DNA from: Parachlorella kessleri
Taxonomy: Eukaryota > Chlorophyta > Trebouxiophyceae > Chlorellales > Chlorellaceae
Direction: 5' to 3'
Length of the DNA stretch: 27,487 nt
NCBI GenBank assembly: GCA_001598975.1
Contig: BBXU01000618.1
Coordinates: 1 to 27,487 of the forward strand
Shown here: positions 17,282-27,487 of the stretch, one piece after another
How the letters are laid out: each line of letters begins with the position of its first letter
Numbering within the stretch: position 1 is the first letter of the stretch
Notes under the pieces: generated by a model
What the model saw: only the letters and a program-made list of their open reading frames with translations
What the model was told of the DNA's origin: nothing
Database searches by the model: none
Translations under genes and position numbers: made by a program

Positions 17282-18872
17282 ACAATGGATTGTGAGGTCA
17301 ACATGGGATGTAGTTGCGGCGGTCCGCTAGGTTGGCTTTCTGGCATTTCCTTCCCCCCAATTGTGTGCTGTCCTGGCGCTGTCATCGCCCTTTCTGGTGT
17401 TGATTGCCAAATGGGTCTCCATGGCACAACTTCAGTGGGCCTTTCTAATAGCTTGGTGGTGGTGGATGCATGCACTGGCAGGAGCACACTCTGGGGTGTA
17501 GGTGCAAGGTGGGTGTGCCTGCTTGACCACTAGAGCCCTCTGACCTTTGTTGGGAGCAAAGCCATGGCTACTGGAGGCCCAGCGAGGGCTTAGCAGCTTG
17601 CTTGAGGATGGCCAGTGCCCTTGTTGTTGGAGCTGTATCTGCCGGGTGTCAGCTCGCCAGAGTTCCCCACTAGTGGGGAATGCAAGTGACACAGCAGGGC
17701 AGTTGGGGGACCGCCTGCAGCTGGGTTATGAGCGGAGGGGAAAGGGCCTGGGAAACACAGCAAGTCCAGCCCTGTCAGTACAGGTCAACCCTCGCTGTCC
17801 GCATTGCCTGCCACCATCAACAAATTGCAGACAAGCCCCGAAGCATAAGTGCATCCAGCCATGTCAGTGCAGTACGCCCTTCCTCCTTACTGTTTGCTCT
17901 ACCTGCCACCCTATCACTGCGTGCCGCCTAGTCAGTCCGTCAAGAAGAGACCTACTGGGTCACAACTCAGGCAAGGCCCAGGGCATGACTGTAACCAACC
18001 CCATCAGTGTTCACCCTCCGCTCACTACCTCTGCTCAGTATGTACTGCCTGCCACCAAATGCAGCCCTGTCAGCACAGTTCGCCCCTACCCGAGGAGGGG
18101 TATACCCGCACTGTTCGCACTGCCCAGTATTGATCATGTGCACTTGATCAGTGTGGGTGACTCCCATGTAGGTCCTGCCATGCGAGTAATATTCCCTTAC
18201 TAAGACCAGCACGAGCTGTTTGGCAGGCTCTTGCTACTAGGTGTTGCAGCAAGAGCTGATCGCGGCGCTGCGTTGGCGCCCCAAGAAGTAAGAACCGGAT
18301 AGGTAAGAGGGGAGCCCAAGCCGGCCTGTAAAGGAATGCGTATACTAAACCCATGGGCACTGTTTGAGGGGCGTGATGCCAGCAAAAGCCAGCCCATACT
18401 TTTAAACATGCTTCCTAGCGCTTCATAGTCTTCAAATTGTGCAGGTGCAGTGCAGCAGGTCTAGGGACTTGCGTTGCCGAGCTGGTGGTGGGGTGCTTGT
18501 TGTTGTACATTGCTTCCAACCCGGTCCCAATCTTCAGCATTCCTTGAAGCGCTTGTACAAAGCCATTGAAGGCACAGGTCCGTAAAGGTCCCCTGTTCCC
18601 GCCATGGGCGGTACTGCCGACCAAACCCAGCCTGACTGGAGCCTGTCCTGGCTCACCAACCTGTCACAGTGCCCAGCAAACGTGCTTGGTGTTTTCATCT
18701 TTCGCCCCTGGAACTTAATCCTCGTCGAACCAAGCTGGCTCCCCGCTGGATAGCACGCCCTATTTGTCGGGTGCGGTACACATGGTCTGGCCCAGCGTGC
18801 GCTGTTGCACAAGCTTCGACCGTATCTACAGACGTGCCCCCCGTGAAGAGCCGTGCAGGTGTCAGTCCAAGC
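17282..18872. other. intergenic region with degenerate minisatellite
   Basis: I find no supportable gene in these 1.6 kb. Degenerate units beginning CCAGCC(C/A)TGTCAGT or similar, followed by a CTGCCACC-like block, start near 17764, 17854, 17994 and 18060. A 16-codon frame at about 18240-18290 (VLQQELIAALRWRPKK) looks protein-like but has no partner exons. Confidence 0.5.
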
Positions 18873-20358
18873 ATGACGTATATGTCGTGTTACCAGAAGG
18901 TGCACAAGTCCCTGTTACTGTCGGTGAGTGGCAGCCCCGCTGAAGGTATCGACTAGTGGGACTGGCCCGTCGGGCCGTGGGTCGGTATGGTCCTGGGCTA
19001 GTCTGCCAGTGCTGCCCGTGGTGCGCTGCCTTTGTGAGGCTCCCTTGCGCAGCCGCCTTCCTGCTCCTTCCTGGCCGCTGGAAAGGCTGTGCCAAGCGCC
19101 GCGTTCGTTGCCCATGGTCCCCTGCAGGGCCACGGCGAGCCCCTGTCATCCCCGTTTGAGCATGCCTCTCCCAGCGATCCCGCCGGCTTTGTGGCAATGG
19201 AGAGGGTGATGTCCAGGCTGTCCCTGACCGAGGAGCCACCGTGCATGCCAGAGCCCAGCAACCCGTTTGCTGACCCAGACTGGGATTTCCTAGACTCTCG
19301 TGCCGCAAGCGCCGACAGCGGCCTGCTGCTGCGCCCTTCGTGGCCCCTGCCTCCCTGCGACCCGTCCCTGGTGGCGTTGCCCCCCTGCGACTTCCTCTCT
19401 CCTCTACCGCCCACGCCGCTGCAGCAGCAGTCCTGCCGGTTCGGCCCGCCGCAGCAGCTGCCCATGAACCCGCCGCCGCCGGCGGGGCAGCGGCCTCCTA
19501 GGGACGGCGCAGCAGGCCGGGAGCCCACAGGACATCGCAGTGCGGCAGACTCTGGCGGCGAGGGTGCAGCACAGCAGGCGGCTAGCGCCGCGGCAAACGC
19601 AGCGGCAGCGGCCGCCGCTGCTGAGCTGGCAGCGGCGGCCCTGGGTGCGGAGGAGTCTCAGGTGCTGCACGTGCGGCTGTCAGCGCTGCGCCACTCGGCG
19701 GTGGGGCTGCAAATGCGCAACGCTGAGCTGGAGGCCAACCTGGAGTCAGCCAGAAGCGAGCTGCCGGCAAAAGAGCTGGCTTATGAACAGCTGAAAGAAA
19801 GGTGGGTCATACTCTGGTAGTATTGTTTGGTCTTTTTAATGCCGGGGCGAGGAAGTGGATGGGGATTTTTGCTTGCCTGCGTGTTGGCATGGGTTGCAAG
19901 GGGGCTGGCTGGTGCGCCAGTCTGAGTTGCGTCAGTCCTGAGCTGGGATGTCAAGGGCCAATGCTGACAGTAACAGGAGGCGGTGTACCAGCACCCCGCC
20001 AGGTATGGCCTTTGGGCCATGTGCAAGTCAAGGCCGAAGCTTATGGTGCAGTACTGGGGCTCAGCAGTGCCTAGGAGCACAAGCGGCATTGTGCAGAACC
20101 TGGTGGCTTGGCCAAACTCTCGACCAGCGCAGGTCGCTGGCACCTTGGCCACCAATATGACTAAGTATTACAAATTGTAGCTAACCCCTTACCGGCTGCC
20201 CTGCTCCTTGCCCATGCAGCTTCTTCCAGCTGCAGCAGCGCTATGCCGCCAGTCAACATGAACTGCGCGAGTCTCGCTCCGACGTGGAGCAGCTACGAGC
20301 CCGCTTGGCGGCGGCAGAGGCAGCTTTGTCCTCCCAACAAGAGAAGGATAGCGAGTGA
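18873..20358 (+). CDS. hypothetical Pro/Ala-rich protein with C-terminal coiled coil
   Basis: The two secure exons are 19128-19801 and 20220-20358, joined in phase 2 (AG|C) and ending in TGA. A likely first exon, 18873-18923, starts MTYMSCYQKVHK and ends in a phase-0 donor (TCG|GTGAGT) that fits the next acceptor, giving 287 aa in total. If that exon is wrong, an in-frame ATG at 19198 (MERVMSRLSLTEEPP) is the fallback. After an N-terminal region with NPFADPDWDFLD comes a Pro/Gln-rich stretch (PPTPLQQQSC, NPPPPAGQRPP), an Ala-rich run, and then a heptad-like helix from about residue 200 to the end (LRHSAVGLQMRNAELEANLE, then QLRARLAAAEAAL). That suggests dimerisation through a coiled coil. I do not recognise the family and claim no function. 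Confidence 0.65.
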
Positions 20359-20840
20359 AATGGGTTGCGGCCAGGCCGCAAGGGGAGGGAGAGGCGCCTT
20401 CTGATGGCAGACAACGGCGGTGGGTGTCTAGGCAAATGTTGGGGTTCTCTTGGATGGGCAGTTGAGGCAAGGTGCAGGGCCTGGGTGCGGGTGCTCTTAT
20501 AATGGCACGGGTTCCCTTGTCGTACCTTGGGAGTTTGTTGCCGGGTTTGCAAATCCACACTGTTGGGGTGTGTGAAGCCTTCGGTTGTACCTGGTGCGAG
20601 TACGTTTTTTCTCATACCCTTGGGTGAAGATGGTGTTGTGGGCGATAACTGCAGTACCTGCTGTTAGGAATTCTTTGTTGATTGGTAGAAGCCTACTGGC
20701 GCTATCCTAGCTAGCTCATGCTGGGAGGGTGAGATGGGTTGTGTGTCATACCTTTGGCTAGCGGGGGACGAGGTGTGAGGGGCACACGGGGGTGGGTTGT
20801 GTCGTCCCAGGCGGGCTGTAGTGGTGATAGTTCGCTAGGT

Positions 20841-20845
20841 TGTAA
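20841..20845 (+). terminator. TGTAA poly(A) signal of the coiled-coil gene
   Basis: TGTAA lies 483 nt after the stop codon at 20356-20358. I found none nearer. Confidence 0.45.
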
Positions 20846-21616
20846 CCCCCCGCGTGGTTCTAGGACGGCGCTCACGCTGAGGAAATGCCGCCGGTTGGGC
20901 AGGCATGTCTTTCTTGGGCTGGTTGTGGGTTCTGGGCTGGTCGTGCCTTATGTTGAGGGCTGCCAAGGGATAGTACCAGTACCATTTACCGTGCACGAGC
21001 GGCCCTGTGGTTGTACCTCTTTTTCCCAAGTAGGCTTGAAAGCCCTGCAGGGCGTATACTTGTGGCATTGTGGCCACTTACTTCTTTTCCATACCTTCCA
21101 ATTGCTGAATATTCCCAAGACCGGACGCTCTGTTTCACACCCTTGCGCGACTCATCTATCTGCCATATGCAGCCTGTCATCTCATCGCTGGAGGATGCTT
21201 GTGATGTGCTATACCGTACCGCTCTTATGCCCCCCCTTTTTACCTTCCAAGTTATCTCGTTGAGTTGGTATCATGCCTTGCACCACCTTAGTGCACGGTG
21301 TGTCGCTTCGCTGTCACTCGCACCCTTCCCTGAACCTGCCTACCCTGCAACATGCTTATTTACCTCCATATGCATCCTTCTTGTTTGTCCCTAGTAAGCC
21401 TGATGTGCTGATTATTGGCTAATATGGGCAGTGGGCTGCTGGTTATAACCAAACCCATGACCGAACCCCGCAAGCTTGCTATTGTCTTCAGTCCGATGTG
21501 CTTCGGCATGTGCTGTTATTCTGGAGAATAGGATGTGCTAGGCCTGGTGAGTTTTGGAGTCAGTCGCCGGCGGCCCAGGTTCTCCCCACTGCATCACTTG
21601 TGAAGCTAAACCTATG

Positions 21617-21621
21617 TTACA
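21617..21621 (-). terminator. TGTAA poly(A) signal of the PAN-domain gene
   Basis: TTACA on the plus strand lies 217 nt past the minus-strand stop at 21838. Confidence 0.55.
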
Positions 21622-21837
21622 GATGGCTACCCCGGTAACTTGCCCAGTCACTGTCATGGCATATGTACAAGGGAACACAGCACTTCTCGTGCCATACAGA
21701 TGGCCCCTCAGCCGTTTCATGTTAGTCCCCCACCATCCTGCCAGCCTGGCTTGCAACTGGCCTTGCAAATAGCAACACACCTAGCAACAGCGCATATACA
21801 ACAGGTGCCCGTGTCACTGTATTTACGCAGCCCTTGC

Positions 21838-24800
21838 CTAAAAGCTTGTAGGGCTGCCTGACACCCAGAGGACATCCTTGCCCTCCAGCTCTTTCTTTGG
21901 GGTGTCACCATCGTGTTTGTACAGGCTGCAGTCTCCCGCGTCACCAGGGCTGGCGGCAGCGAAGCAGCTGTAAAGGGAACACAGCAGCACCGTCAATCAA
22001 GTCTAGGGCAACAGCCGTAGCCGTGCGCTGAGTGGGACAGCAACCACAGCAGCACCATGCATTGGCAGCATAGTGGTGCATGTGGGTGCATGCAGGCCAT
22101 TGATGTCAATACTATGAAAAGCACACCCCAGGAACCGCAGGGCTCTGCCATGTGCAGCTCAGTGATGGGAGGGTAGGGGATGGGAAGTCTCCCACCGACC
22201 TTACACGAGGCAGGGCATCGTTGCGATATCGCCATTTGCCAGATGAGGAGAGCATGATGTAATCCAAAGGAGCAGGGAGACTGTGGCAGGTGACCCTGGC
22301 ACCAGCCGAGGCAGGCATGGGCAGGCGCAGCACAGTACAGTGCCCACGATAATCCTATAGTATGTATTGTTACGTACCATAGGGCATAGGTACACACATC
22401 TACCCCTCGCTATGAGCACTCACCCGTCCGTAGCATCTGTTGGGCAGTACGAGAAAAAGCCGCAGTTGGGGGTGTTGGTGCAGCGAGCGCAGCAGTCGTC
22501 CTGGGTAGGGATGGACGTGTAGCGGGTCAAGAAAGACCCGGTCTTGAGCACGTTCGCGTCGTAGGTGCAGCTGACTTCCTTGGGAGGAGTGTCTGCAAGG
22601 CAAGCAACGCCGTGTCAGGTGAGTCCACCTTCACCAGATCATGCCACCGCCTCGGGTAGCAGGCTGCTTCCTCACTCTCCTGTAGGCACCAGCTGTGCTG
22701 TGTAGGTTTGGACGTGGAGTCCACCAAGTCCTCCTTCATGGCCTGCCATGGCACGCACGCATCGAGTTGCATACCAGGCGCACTGTAATCTTACCCGGGC
22801 TGCCCCCCCAGGCGGGAAGCACCAGCGGCACTGCAGGATGTGCATGACTGCCCACCACCTTGTGCATTGCAATACACCTGGGAAGCGTTCGCTTGTTCTC
22901 TGCCCACCGCATGGCGGCACGGTGTGTTGTGCTGCGCCCAACATATGCATGTCTGAGCCTGGTTACCAGCGCACCGGGGGCAGCACAGTTGCGGGAGGTG
23001 TTACCACATGCATGTGTCCGCCTACCTGAGAAGGTGTTGTTCTCTGGCCACTTGAACCCAGACACCCAGGTAGTCTCCGCCCCGCGTTGCTCCACCAGGA
23101 CATCAGTCTTCCGCCCAGTTGTCGTGAGTCGCCAAATGTGGCAGGTGCCTGCGGTCAGCCAGTGCTGTTGTGTGACCCAGTCGGGCAGGCACAAGGCATG
23201 AAGGACGCCCCTGTCAGATTAAACAAGGACACTAGGCTCTCAACCCAGCACGCACACCGCTCATCCCACTCCAGTATCACTGGTCTCTGCTGCCCTGAGT
23301 CTCCGCAACCAGGCGCAGCGAGATCAGGACAGGAAGTTGGGTTCTTTCCTGCTCCTCCAGGGAAACCTTCCCCCACAGGTGTCGCCGGCGGTGTTTCTTG
23401 CAAAGAAGTGCGCCTACCTGCATCCTCGGTTCCAGCCCTCCTATAGCACCTGCGCAAGCAGTGGCGGCAGCGAATGAGAGTACATGCACGGCATGGGGGC
23501 ATGACGAGACGGCCAATGTAAGGTTGGCGGCCTGCTGAACCTCCAACTGTGCCTGCAACAACCACCCCCTCACCGAATGGCAGACAGCCCACAGCATGCT
23601 GCCTTGTCCAGGAGCTGGCATGTCATGCAGCAAGCCCTCTGGCTGCACGAAGCTGACTGCTGCTTGGGTGCTGCGTACGGGCACCCCGTCGCAACCTTGC
23701 AAGCCCTACCACCTAGCGCAAGTGCCGCCACAGGGCTGCAGATAGCCAAGCGCCCGCCCCATTTATCATAGTAGTATTTCTAAAGAAAGGCACCCACTCC
23801 AAAAAGGGCCAACCAGGCTCACACTTCGCCAGAGTCGCCGGTGCAGAAGGCCCACAGGTCGCATGCGGGGGTGTTGCGGCAGCGCTCGCAGCAGGTCTCA
23901 GCATCTTGGAGGTCGCTATAAGTTGTAATGTAGCTGTCACTACCGGTCAACAGCGTGTCCGGCACGATGTCGCACCCCACTGCGGGGCATGGCAGCAGCA
24001 GGCAGCCGCACAAAGCGTGCATGAACAAAGCAAATCATCTGGCCGCTCAGTCAAGCTTCCTGGTCGCATGCATGTGACCTGGGCCACGTGTGGCAGGATG
24101 TTCCGCCCCTCTGCACAGCACTGCAAGAAATTTATGCGAGCTGGGGTGCTCTGCACCAAGGTATACCATATCAGAGGCGGCCGTTGCGAGTGCCAGCATC
24201 AACACTGCGCACAGCAAAGTGTGGTCGCTTTCTGCAGTGGGCAGCACAGCGTTGCGAGTGGGTAAGAGGGCACATGGGCATGTCAACTGGGGCAAGGTTG
24301 GGGCAGGGCGGCATGGGCTCTGCTTGGAGTGGAAGGAAGGTGCCCTTCGCCTGAGGCACCACGCATTGCAGCCCAGATCTCCTCTCAGGACTATGTGATG
24401 CACAAGCTGCGGTGCTGTGCAGGGCAGGGCATATTTCAAAAAGGGGGTGCCGAGGGGGCAGCATGCACAGCATAGGTAGGTACTGTCTGCGAGGGCCTTG
24501 CCCTACTACGTAAACAAACAGAGCAAGGGCAAACAGAGCAGCTGCGTCAGCACATAGCGTGGAGGCTAGCACAGCAGGACAGCATGACATGTCAAATCCC
24601 CTGCGGATACCGCACCTGGGGCTGTGGCGTTGACATCTGGCACATATTGGTTGTTGGTCGCGTCTCTGTACCCGCTGACCCACAGTGTCTCCGGGCCCTG
24701 CTGGGCCACCTTGGCTATCTTCCAGTCAACGCCCCCCAGGGAGAACAGGTAGCAGTATGTGCCATACTCGTAACTGGACTCGGTGTTGCACCTGCTCACG

Positions 24801-26664
24801 ACGGGAGCAGCACCGTAAGCTTTTCCCCAAGGAGGCACCCACTGGTCGTTGTGCATGCAAAGTGGGTTTGTGTTAAGGCCGTGTGCCCCTGTCAGAGGGC
24901 AGGAGACCAGCTGTCACGGCGACGGGGAGCAGACAGGCAAAGCCTTCTGCTGCCAACGCAACCGGTTCCCTCCTCATGGCAGCCAGCTGAATATCACTTT
25001 CCCCTCCCCGGAAGGCCGCATTTAGCAGCCTCTGGTTCCTGATCCTGTGTTTCCATGGGGCGAAAGTGGAGTCGACACTCCACATACCCCATGCGGTGCA
25101 TCAGGTCAGCTACTTGATTCACCACTGGTCAAGGGCCCTCAGGGCCAGCTTGCATATGACACTCAGCCCTCCCACTCACTGGTCCTTCTCGTCGGTGTTA
25201 CAGTAGCTCCAGACATCGCACAGCGGGGCATTGTTGCACGCTGAACAGCATTCGTCAGCGGTTGCCGCACGGCCAGAATCCACATTGTTGCCGGTCATCA
25301 GGTAGGTGTTTGGGAACGCACCGCATGTGCCTCCTGCGACCATGGCAACGAGCAGCTGCAGTGGAGTATACCAAGTCTGGAACAAAGCATGGGTCGCCTC
25401 GAAAGACTCTAGCCTCACAGGGGGGGCTCACATGCGTGACAACCAGCACTGCATGGCGCCGGGCATCCCTGCACGCGTGCCGCTACCCACGCACCCTGTT
25501 TGGGGGCGGGGAGCGTGGGCAAGCCCTTGTCGGGGGATCCACCACTTATCCAGAGGGTCTGGGGGCCCTGCTGTTTCACAGTCGGTTTTGCGCCATCCAG
25601 GGAGTACAGTAGGCAGGCACCCGCAGGCTCCTCTGCGTTGAGATGTGTGCACCTGCACATGGTGCCAAGCAGTCCACCACTGGTGGCAGGGTCAAAGCAG
25701 CTGCACTGGACGGCGCAGCCTGGGCGTATTTTTTATATATATTTATTTAAAGAAGCTGCAGGGACTGTGCATGAGCTCTCAGTGGTTAATGACCTGGTTG
25801 GTCCATCAGCACCCTGTCTGGTGCGCTGTGAGTCAGAATGCGTCAGAGCAGGAGGGAGACTGGGCGTCAACAGGCGGCAACCACACCCCTGTGGGCAACT
25901 GCGGGCAACCCAAGGGGATTCTGCAATAGAGTCATTGCACCGTTTCTCACCACAACAACGCACGTGCTGGCAGTGTTGCAGCCGCCCCAGCCCCTTGCAC
26001 AAGCATGCCCCCCAAAGTTGAGCAGCGGTACTGAGGAACCCCTATGATCCGAACAGCTCACCCATATGGGGCGTCCGCTGGGCAGTAGGCAAATATCTCG
26101 CACTGAGGGGTTGAGGAGCACCGGCTACAGCAGTCTGAGACTCCGGCCAGGTCGTTGTAGCGACTGAGGTATGAGCCAGTAACCAGGGTTTGGTTGATGA
26201 CGTCGCAACCACCTGCAGCAGTAGAACTACTCTTTGGCAAGTTCCCAAGTCAGGGGGCACCCAACCCGACCACCACTCCTGGAGTGCGCTGACCACACGA
26301 CCCCAACCTTGTCTGCACTGGCATTTCCCAGATAGGGGACGGTCCGTAGCGGTGGACCCGTGTCGTCCGGTCCTGCTGGGTTTACCGTAACAGGCACTAT
26401 CTGTTGTCCTACTGGAGAGTTGCAATTGCAGAGCTTTCTGGAAGTGTGCAAGTGCTCAGAAGGGGGGTTCCCGGCTGGCAACGCCTCGCAGGACGAAGCT
26501 TCAAGGCAATGATCCTCTAATCCGATGCGCACTACTCAACCCGTCTGAGCAGTACTGAGGGAGGGTGGCGCACCTTCTGTTTTTGTCTGCAGCAGGTCTC
26601 TGCCAGCTGTCACGTGGAGCATGGCCAAGAGGACCGCAGTGGCCACCGTCGAGCGCATCCCCAT
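21838..26664 (-). CDS. secreted protein with four PAN/Apple-like cysteine-rich domains
   Basis: Ten exons on the minus strand: 26574-26664, 26062-26212, 25495-25652, 25180-25333, 24616-24791, 23823-23979, 23418-23449, 23026-23148, 22424-22592, 21838-21967. The CDS is 1341 nt, 446 aa. The N-terminus is a signal peptide (hydrophobic VATAVLLAMLHVTAG, then RDLLQ), so the protein is likely exported, to cell wall or matrix. Four repeats follow, each with eight cysteines: C, then CC-x2-C, a TP/AP-x-C, a (Y/F)C, and C-x11-C, ending LWVSG-like (TLWISG, TLWVSG, TTWVSG, VLWVSG). This resembles PAN/Apple domains, which bind proteins or sugars; the ligand is unknown. Each repeat is split in two exons, phase 1 to 2 and 2 to 1, so a whole domain is a symmetric 1-1 module. 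Domain 3 has an extra intron that leaves a 32-nt micro-exon (23418-23449). There is no membrane anchor and no catalytic domain. Confidence 0.82.
25728..25760. repeat. AT-only tract in PAN-gene intron
   Basis: TTTTTTATATATATTTATTT is a strong AT-rich island in otherwise GC-rich surroundings, inside the intron at 25653-26061. No function is evident. Confidence 0.6.
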
Positions 26665-27364
26665 GGAAGCCAGTATGCGCGACGCCGAGCGAACAACGTT
26701 GTGGGTGGACCCTTAGCGCCGACAGGCGGGTTCAGTCTTCAGTCGATTGACAGCTGCCACCCTTTGGCTGAGTCTTCCAAAGCGGTACCGCAGTGTCTGT
26801 AAGGGTTTTTGGGCTACGCTGACAATGCACGCAGCGCGTCGCAGGCGCGTGGATCCAGATGGAAATCTTTTCTCCCTACCTATACAGAGATCCTGAGCGA
26901 TGACGCAGGCTTTTATGCAACAGATTTGTTGGCGCGCCCGTCAGGTAGGGAGTCATGAAGCAGCACCAAGGCAGCACCTAGGTCCTGGCCTGGCAGTACC
27001 GAAACGGTCCGCGGGACACTCTGGGCCATACTCTCCGTGCACACTGTAAGACACTTCCGCTATGCCTCCAGACCCACAGCCTATAAGGCCCTATTTCTAC
27101 GCTAGCGGATCTCGGCCCACACGGGGCTGACTTGTTCGCACTAAGCCGCTTGGCGTGTGAGTATGGGGCTGCCTTAAGGCAGCTGACAAGTTTCTTAGAC
27201 ACCTGCCCCTGGTGAGCAGCTAATCACGTTTTGGTTAACAGCGTGCTTTTGGCAAGGTTTGCGGCTTGGACGCCCCTGTTCGCTACCATTATAGTAGGTC
27301 AAGTGACTGGCCAGGCGTCCAAACAGTGCAACCTCTGCAGCCTCTATAATGATAGCTAGTCAGT
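26665..27364. other. upstream region of the PAN-domain gene
   Basis: No coding sequence is supported here. It should contain the 5' UTR and promoter of the minus-strand PAN gene. Short complementary words (TTGGACGCC near 27267 with GGCGTCCAA near 27332; ATTATAG with CTATAAT) are present but interleaved rather than nested, so they do not make a simple hairpin. Confidence 0.4.
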
Positions 27365-27487
27365 TCAGGGTGTGGGTGTGTGGGTGTGGGCGGTGGTGGT
27401 AGGGTGGGGGATGGTAGTGATGGTGCTGGTGGTGGGTGGTGGGGTGGTGATGGGGGGTAGGTGGGGACCGGGGTCGTCGGGGGGGGG
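27365..27487. repeat. G/T-rich low-complexity edge
   Basis: The last 120 bases are built from GGTGG, GTGTGG and GGGG runs. Together with the C/A-rich left edge this may mean that the window is bounded by hard-to-assemble low-complexity sequence. Confidence 0.7.

Larger units (their letters stand above)
20359..21837. other. convergent intergenic region / 3' UTRs
   Basis: No gene is supported here. The 3' UTR of the coiled-coil gene probably ends near 20860 and that of the PAN-domain gene near 21600. The roughly 740 bases between hold open frames with Cys/Leu-rich, unpatterned translations and no splice logic. No tRNA-like B box with a matching acceptor stem was found. Confidence 0.5.

Noticed and set aside
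17230..17290. tRNA-like GGTTCGCAAGC box
   Set aside because: No matching acceptor stem, anticodon arm or A box nearby; it lies in the PBG1 3' UTR.
18240..18290. Short helix-like frame VLQQELIAALRWRPKK
   Set aside because: Only 16 codons before a stop, and no upstream exon could be found to join it.
20739..21263. 174-residue plus-strand frame in the convergent region
   Set aside because: The Cys/Gly/Leu-rich translation has no domain pattern, no good start context and no exon partners; it probably lies in or past the 3' UTR of the coiled-coil gene.
23026..23210. Single 185-nt exon for the second half of PAN domain 3
   Set aside because: It is open and phase-compatible, but breaks the C-x11-C spacing seen in the other three domains. 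The 32-nt micro-exon plus 123-nt exon restores it exactly.
27260..27360. Inverted-repeat words suggesting a terminal hairpin or element end
   Set aside because: The complementary words are in interleaved, not nested, order and are only 9-10 bp long; no transposase or target duplication is present.

Overview
The window reads as nuclear DNA of a green alga, most likely a chlorophycean (volvocalean-like) species. The reasons are intron-dense genes with GT-AG junctions, GC-rich coding exons rich in Ala, Gly and Gln, TGTAA-type poly(A) signals after several stop codons, a secreted protein whose signal peptide ends in the RDLLQ-like junction common in volvocine extracellular proteins, and three proteins that match plant/algal families. 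I see no bacterial operon, viral gene, rRNA, convincing tRNA, CRISPR array or intact transposon. All exon models were built by hand from splice sites, frame and family similarity; in every multi-exon model the intron phases are consistent.

Layout, left to right: (1) minus strand, 100-1424, the N-terminal part of a plant-type WD40-repeat protein that runs off the left edge. (2) plus strand, 1855-6476, signal peptide peptidase (SPP), 8 exons, 374 aa, with both catalytic aspartates. (3) minus strand, 7666-12678, a 10-exon, 862-aa protein with an RG-rich N-terminus, an R3H domain, ankyrin repeats, a long Ala-rich tail and a C-terminal membrane anchor. (4) minus strand, 12890-13093, a small unidentified ORF of 67 aa or slightly more. 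(5) plus strand, 13298-17056, the 20S proteasome beta-type subunit PBG1 (PSMB4 family), 7 exons, 235 aa. (6) plus strand, about 18873-20358, an unidentified Pro/Ala-rich protein with a C-terminal coiled coil. (7) minus strand, 21838-26664, a secreted 446-aa protein with four PAN/Apple-like 8-cysteine domains in 10 exons. The edges are low-complexity C/A-rich (left) and G/T-rich (right) sequence.

The genes do not form a pathway. SPP and the proteasome subunit are both protein-turnover housekeeping genes, at the ER membrane and in the 20S core; the others are an RNA-binding/ankyrin candidate and an extracellular-matrix or receptor-like candidate. Genes 1/2 and 4/5 are divergent pairs with short shared upstream regions; genes 2/3 and 6/7 converge.

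The most unusual feature is a pattern in the non-coding DNA. Introns of SPP and PBG1, and the 3' UTR of the R3H gene, carry near-copies of the adjacent exon edge, often with its splice site: two decoys of SPP exon 3, two dead copies of the SPP exon 4 end, a three-unit 73-bp array of the PBG1 exon 5 donor edge, an in-frame second acceptor for PBG1 exon 3, a poison acceptor copy for PBG1 exon 4, and two copies of the R3H gene's last codons after its stop. I call these 'exon-edge echoes'. They look like local tandem duplications across exon-intron borders, the kind of event proposed to create or lengthen spliceosomal introns, and they offer many competing splice sites.
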